NCBI GenBank assembly: GCA_008508345.1
Contig: QNGE01003041.1
Coordinates: forward strand, 1-64,000
DNA length: 64,000 bases
Source: Paragonimus westermani
Taxonomy: Eukaryota; Platyhelminthes; Trematoda; Plagiorchiida; Troglotrematidae
Reading direction: 5' to 3'
Positions 61,537 through 64,000 of this stretch are shown here, piece after piece (position 1 is the first letter of the stretch; the number at the start of each line of letters is the position of its first letter). The translations under genes were made by a program, and so were the position numbers. The notes under the pieces are model-generated. The model did not search any database. It had not been told where the DNA came from and saw only the letters and a program-made list of their open reading frames with translations.

Positions 61537-61977
61537 ATGCTAGTAACCTGCTGTTTTCGAGTCGAATCTATGGATGACCAGACAGACTGCGTTTACGAAA
61601 TCAGATGCGATGATTGCAATGCCAACTACATCAGAGAGGCAAGTAGACAACTGATAGTGCCTGTTGCCGAACACAACAAGCACACCAGGCTTCCTCCCAA
61701 ACACGCCTATCAACTTCAGAAGCTAGAGAAAATATCGGTCGTCTCACTTCAAGCACCGTCAGAGAATTACAACGTAGTTCTTGATCAAACTCGGGTGATT
61801 CACAAGGGTGTGCCTTCCTATGCGGAACGATGCTGTGCTGAAGTTCTCACCATTTACACACAGTATGCTTGTGTTGGTTGCGGTGATAGCAACCCCGTGC
61901 AAACTGTGTGGCGTGGATGGATAAACAGCACGAGATACGGACACGTCTTATCTATATCTGCCTCATCCCCCATATAG
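61537..61977 (+). pseudogene. Penelope-like element GIY-YIG endonuclease domain, decayed
   Basis: A 146-codon frame covers the C-terminal domain of a Penelope-like polyprotein. VYEIRCDDCNANYIREASRQL corresponds to the VYxIxCxxCxxxYIGExxRxL start, where the glycine of YIG is replaced by Arg. IVPVAEHNKH is the xxRxxEH segment with the catalytic Arg replaced by Pro. The family ending follows (VIHKGVPSYAERCCAEVL, with the conserved Glu in AEVL). In intact PLEs this nuclease nicks target DNA for reverse transcription. Loss of the two conserved residues argues that this copy is dead although the frame is still open. The upstream RT is absent. Confidence 0.8.
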
Positions 61978-64000
61978 TGGGCAAAGGATTAGACCAATCC
62001 GGTTAGATGCAGTAAAAATTGACCTCATCACGGCAAGTCTCATGTGATTTCTGTCTCTTCCTTAAGGCGATTCCGATTACAACACCTTTGAATAAGGCTA
62101 TTTGAGGGCATGTAAAGAAATCCGGTAAGGAAAAACTAACACTTAATCTTGATTCTGGCCACAACCAATGAAGATCACGGTCGAATCACTCTAAGTAAAC
62201 TTGAGTAAACCACCCGCATTCTGCATTGTTCTGTTCCGAACCAAGAGGTTTACAGTTGCCACAATAGACTGCGTATAACCGTGAATCCTGGCTGATTGTA
62301 CAGTTAAACTGAGCTCTCTTATTTATGAGGGTATTCTCAATGATACCTTCATGAAACACTAATTTACGCCGGAACAGCTTCAAAGCCAACTAGGAATATG
62401 TTAAACTATATATTAGACCCGCCATCACTATTCATCCGCGCTCCATAGAACATCAACAGTTTAAGAAAACGTTTGTGGGATGAAAGTAATTTCTTTACAA
62501 TATAAATTGCGGCCCAGTCCGACTGTATTGATTTCAATGCCTTCACATTGTACTCATGAAATACCCCCACATTCATCACTATCGAGTAAATGGAACGATC
62601 TCATTGACAAAAACTAGTGAAGAAATGAAACATCATCCAACAGATTCATTGAATTCTCACCACAAGCCCTTGTTCCGGGGGCGCGGTTTCAATTTTGCAA
62701 GAACCCCTCGTATCTGTTCCCAAAACGATCTAACAATATGAACAATGATCGCGGTAAAATGTGGGTGTGCACAGATATATGGCGATTTGGTCGTATCTAC
62801 TGTGGGCCAGTTGGATCATGACAGTGTGGACCTGAGGTCAATAGTCGTCATGTCAAGTATACGCAGTATCTTCGCAAACTTCTAGTCTACTTCTGCTCCC
62901 TCCTGAGAAGTTTCAAAACCTTTGCAAATAACATCGAGGTCGCAGGTTATCCCTAGAAACTGTATGGAGCAGCTTGAACTATTCACGTGAAGATGCTGGT
63001 TCTCAGAGCAAACCAGTCATCTTGTAGTGAGCACCATATATTTTGATCGAGTGTTAAGTTAAGAAGTGATATCCGGCAGCACCACCGAAACCCAAAACTC
63101 ATGCCTGTGTCTATATGGTTGTGGACAGGCACATGAGAAATATTTCTGATTTAAAGTAGGTCGACTTCAGTGACACGGATACAACGTGACTAAATGTTTG
63201 TTTCAGCTGTTGATTATATGAGGGCCAACAGTGAACTCACGAATATGTATTCCACCGTTAACAAGAAATTCAGTCCAGACCGTCTTTTCTATCCAGGTAA
63301 CAAAACGTTCGTCTGATCGCAGAAATGGCGACAAACAGTGAATCCTGACTTATTTCAAGACATTTCAATACCGTATGCTCCTTATTGTCAAACTATAAAT
63401 TTAACATTTGACGTAATTTTCGAGACAGAAGCTCTGGGTAGATTCATCATCCCCACTGAACGTAACCCTTGTTAGTGACTTTTGGGCAGTTTAAATCTTG
63501 TGAATTAGTTGTCATTCCTACTTAATGAACGATTCCCCATGCATATTAACTCTATAATCGACTCTATTCGAAAAGAAATATTAGGCACTATTCTCACCTA
63601 TAGTAGGGGTCACAACATGTATCTGAACAACAGTGTGCGTTTCCCTGAAACAACTTTGTTGACCACTGAATCACTGGTCTCACGGCAGACAAGTGATTTC
63701 TCAAGTCCATCCGTGTGAAGATGGTGCAGCGGGATGGGTGGTGTTCAATTTATGCTAGCCAAATCTTTCACTACTCATGAGTAGCCCAACATATAACTAG
63801 ATTCAAGTGTGGTTCCCACCGTAAATTCGAGGTTAGTGACCAGAGGAATATAAAAGTGTGTGATCACGCAAATCAGGCGGTACTCATGGTTATTTGTAAT
63901 TTTTACATTCACGACGATTTTCCGTTTAAACTTGTTCTCAACGGACTGGGTTTCAACCATGTTGCGGCTGATCAACAAGGCTTAAATTCTCCACGACGGG
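61978..64000. other. No gene seen
   Basis: Open frames are under 70 codons and unrecognised. I see no repeat shared with the rest of the window and no convincing splice-site pairs. Confidence 0.5.

Overview
This window looks like intron-rich DNA of an animal, most probably a parasitic flatworm (trematode or cestode). Coding sequence is a few percent of the window. It comes as short exons of about 75-410 nt with GT/AG borders and introns of 1-6 kb, set among decayed non-LTR (RTE-type) retrotransposons, Penelope-like elements (PLE) and tRNA-derived SINEs. The flatworm assignment is inferred from this mix and from the kind of CAP protein present; no single sequence proves it. There are no bacterial operons, no CRISPR array and no rRNA.

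Two genes are well supported. (1) On the minus strand, 10644-22971, is the 3' part of a cytoplasmic SH2-tyrosine kinase gene: one SH2 exon (22810-22971), a kinase N-lobe exon (20674-21083), an activation-segment/C-lobe exon (16815-16949) and a terminal exon with the stop (10644-10861). Splice phases agree at both junctions that can be tested. The exon that should carry the catalytic HRD loop and DFG motif was not found in the 3.7 kb between the N-lobe and C-lobe exons. The 5' exons lie beyond what I can recognise. (2) On the plus strand, 48264-52898, three phase-compatible exons encode most of a CAP/SCP domain of the GAPR-1 (GLIPR2)/group 2 venom allergen-like type, with all four signature His/Glu residues. 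First and last exons are missing.

A third, speculative plus-strand gene at about 59644-61164 is suggested by four open segments with canonical borders and compatible phases, but its product is unrecognised. A minus-strand open block at 43965-44354 may be an exon of an unknown gene.

Mobile DNA: a 5'-truncated, frameshifted RTE copy (14273-16430, plus) and a second copy of the same 3' end (28985-29345, minus) lie in the kinase intron and upstream of it. PLE remnants are a reverse-transcriptase N-terminal fragment (13351-13855, minus), a GIY-YIG endonuclease domain (61537-61977, plus) and three copies of a terminal-repeat-like unit (19630-19860, 21488-21582, 57484-57745) with a conserved hairpin resembling a hammerhead core. 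A tRNA-derived SINE family occurs at about 9.6, 33.0, 33.2, 37.7 and 46.5 kb, twice as inverted pairs. A second tRNA-like family occurs at 10.1 and 56.8 kb. Everything else is intergenic or intronic sequence in which I see no gene. I found no previously undescribed multi-gene system; the most interesting items are the missing kinase exon, the hammerhead-like PLE unit, the inverted SINE pairs and the phase-coherent orphan gene model.
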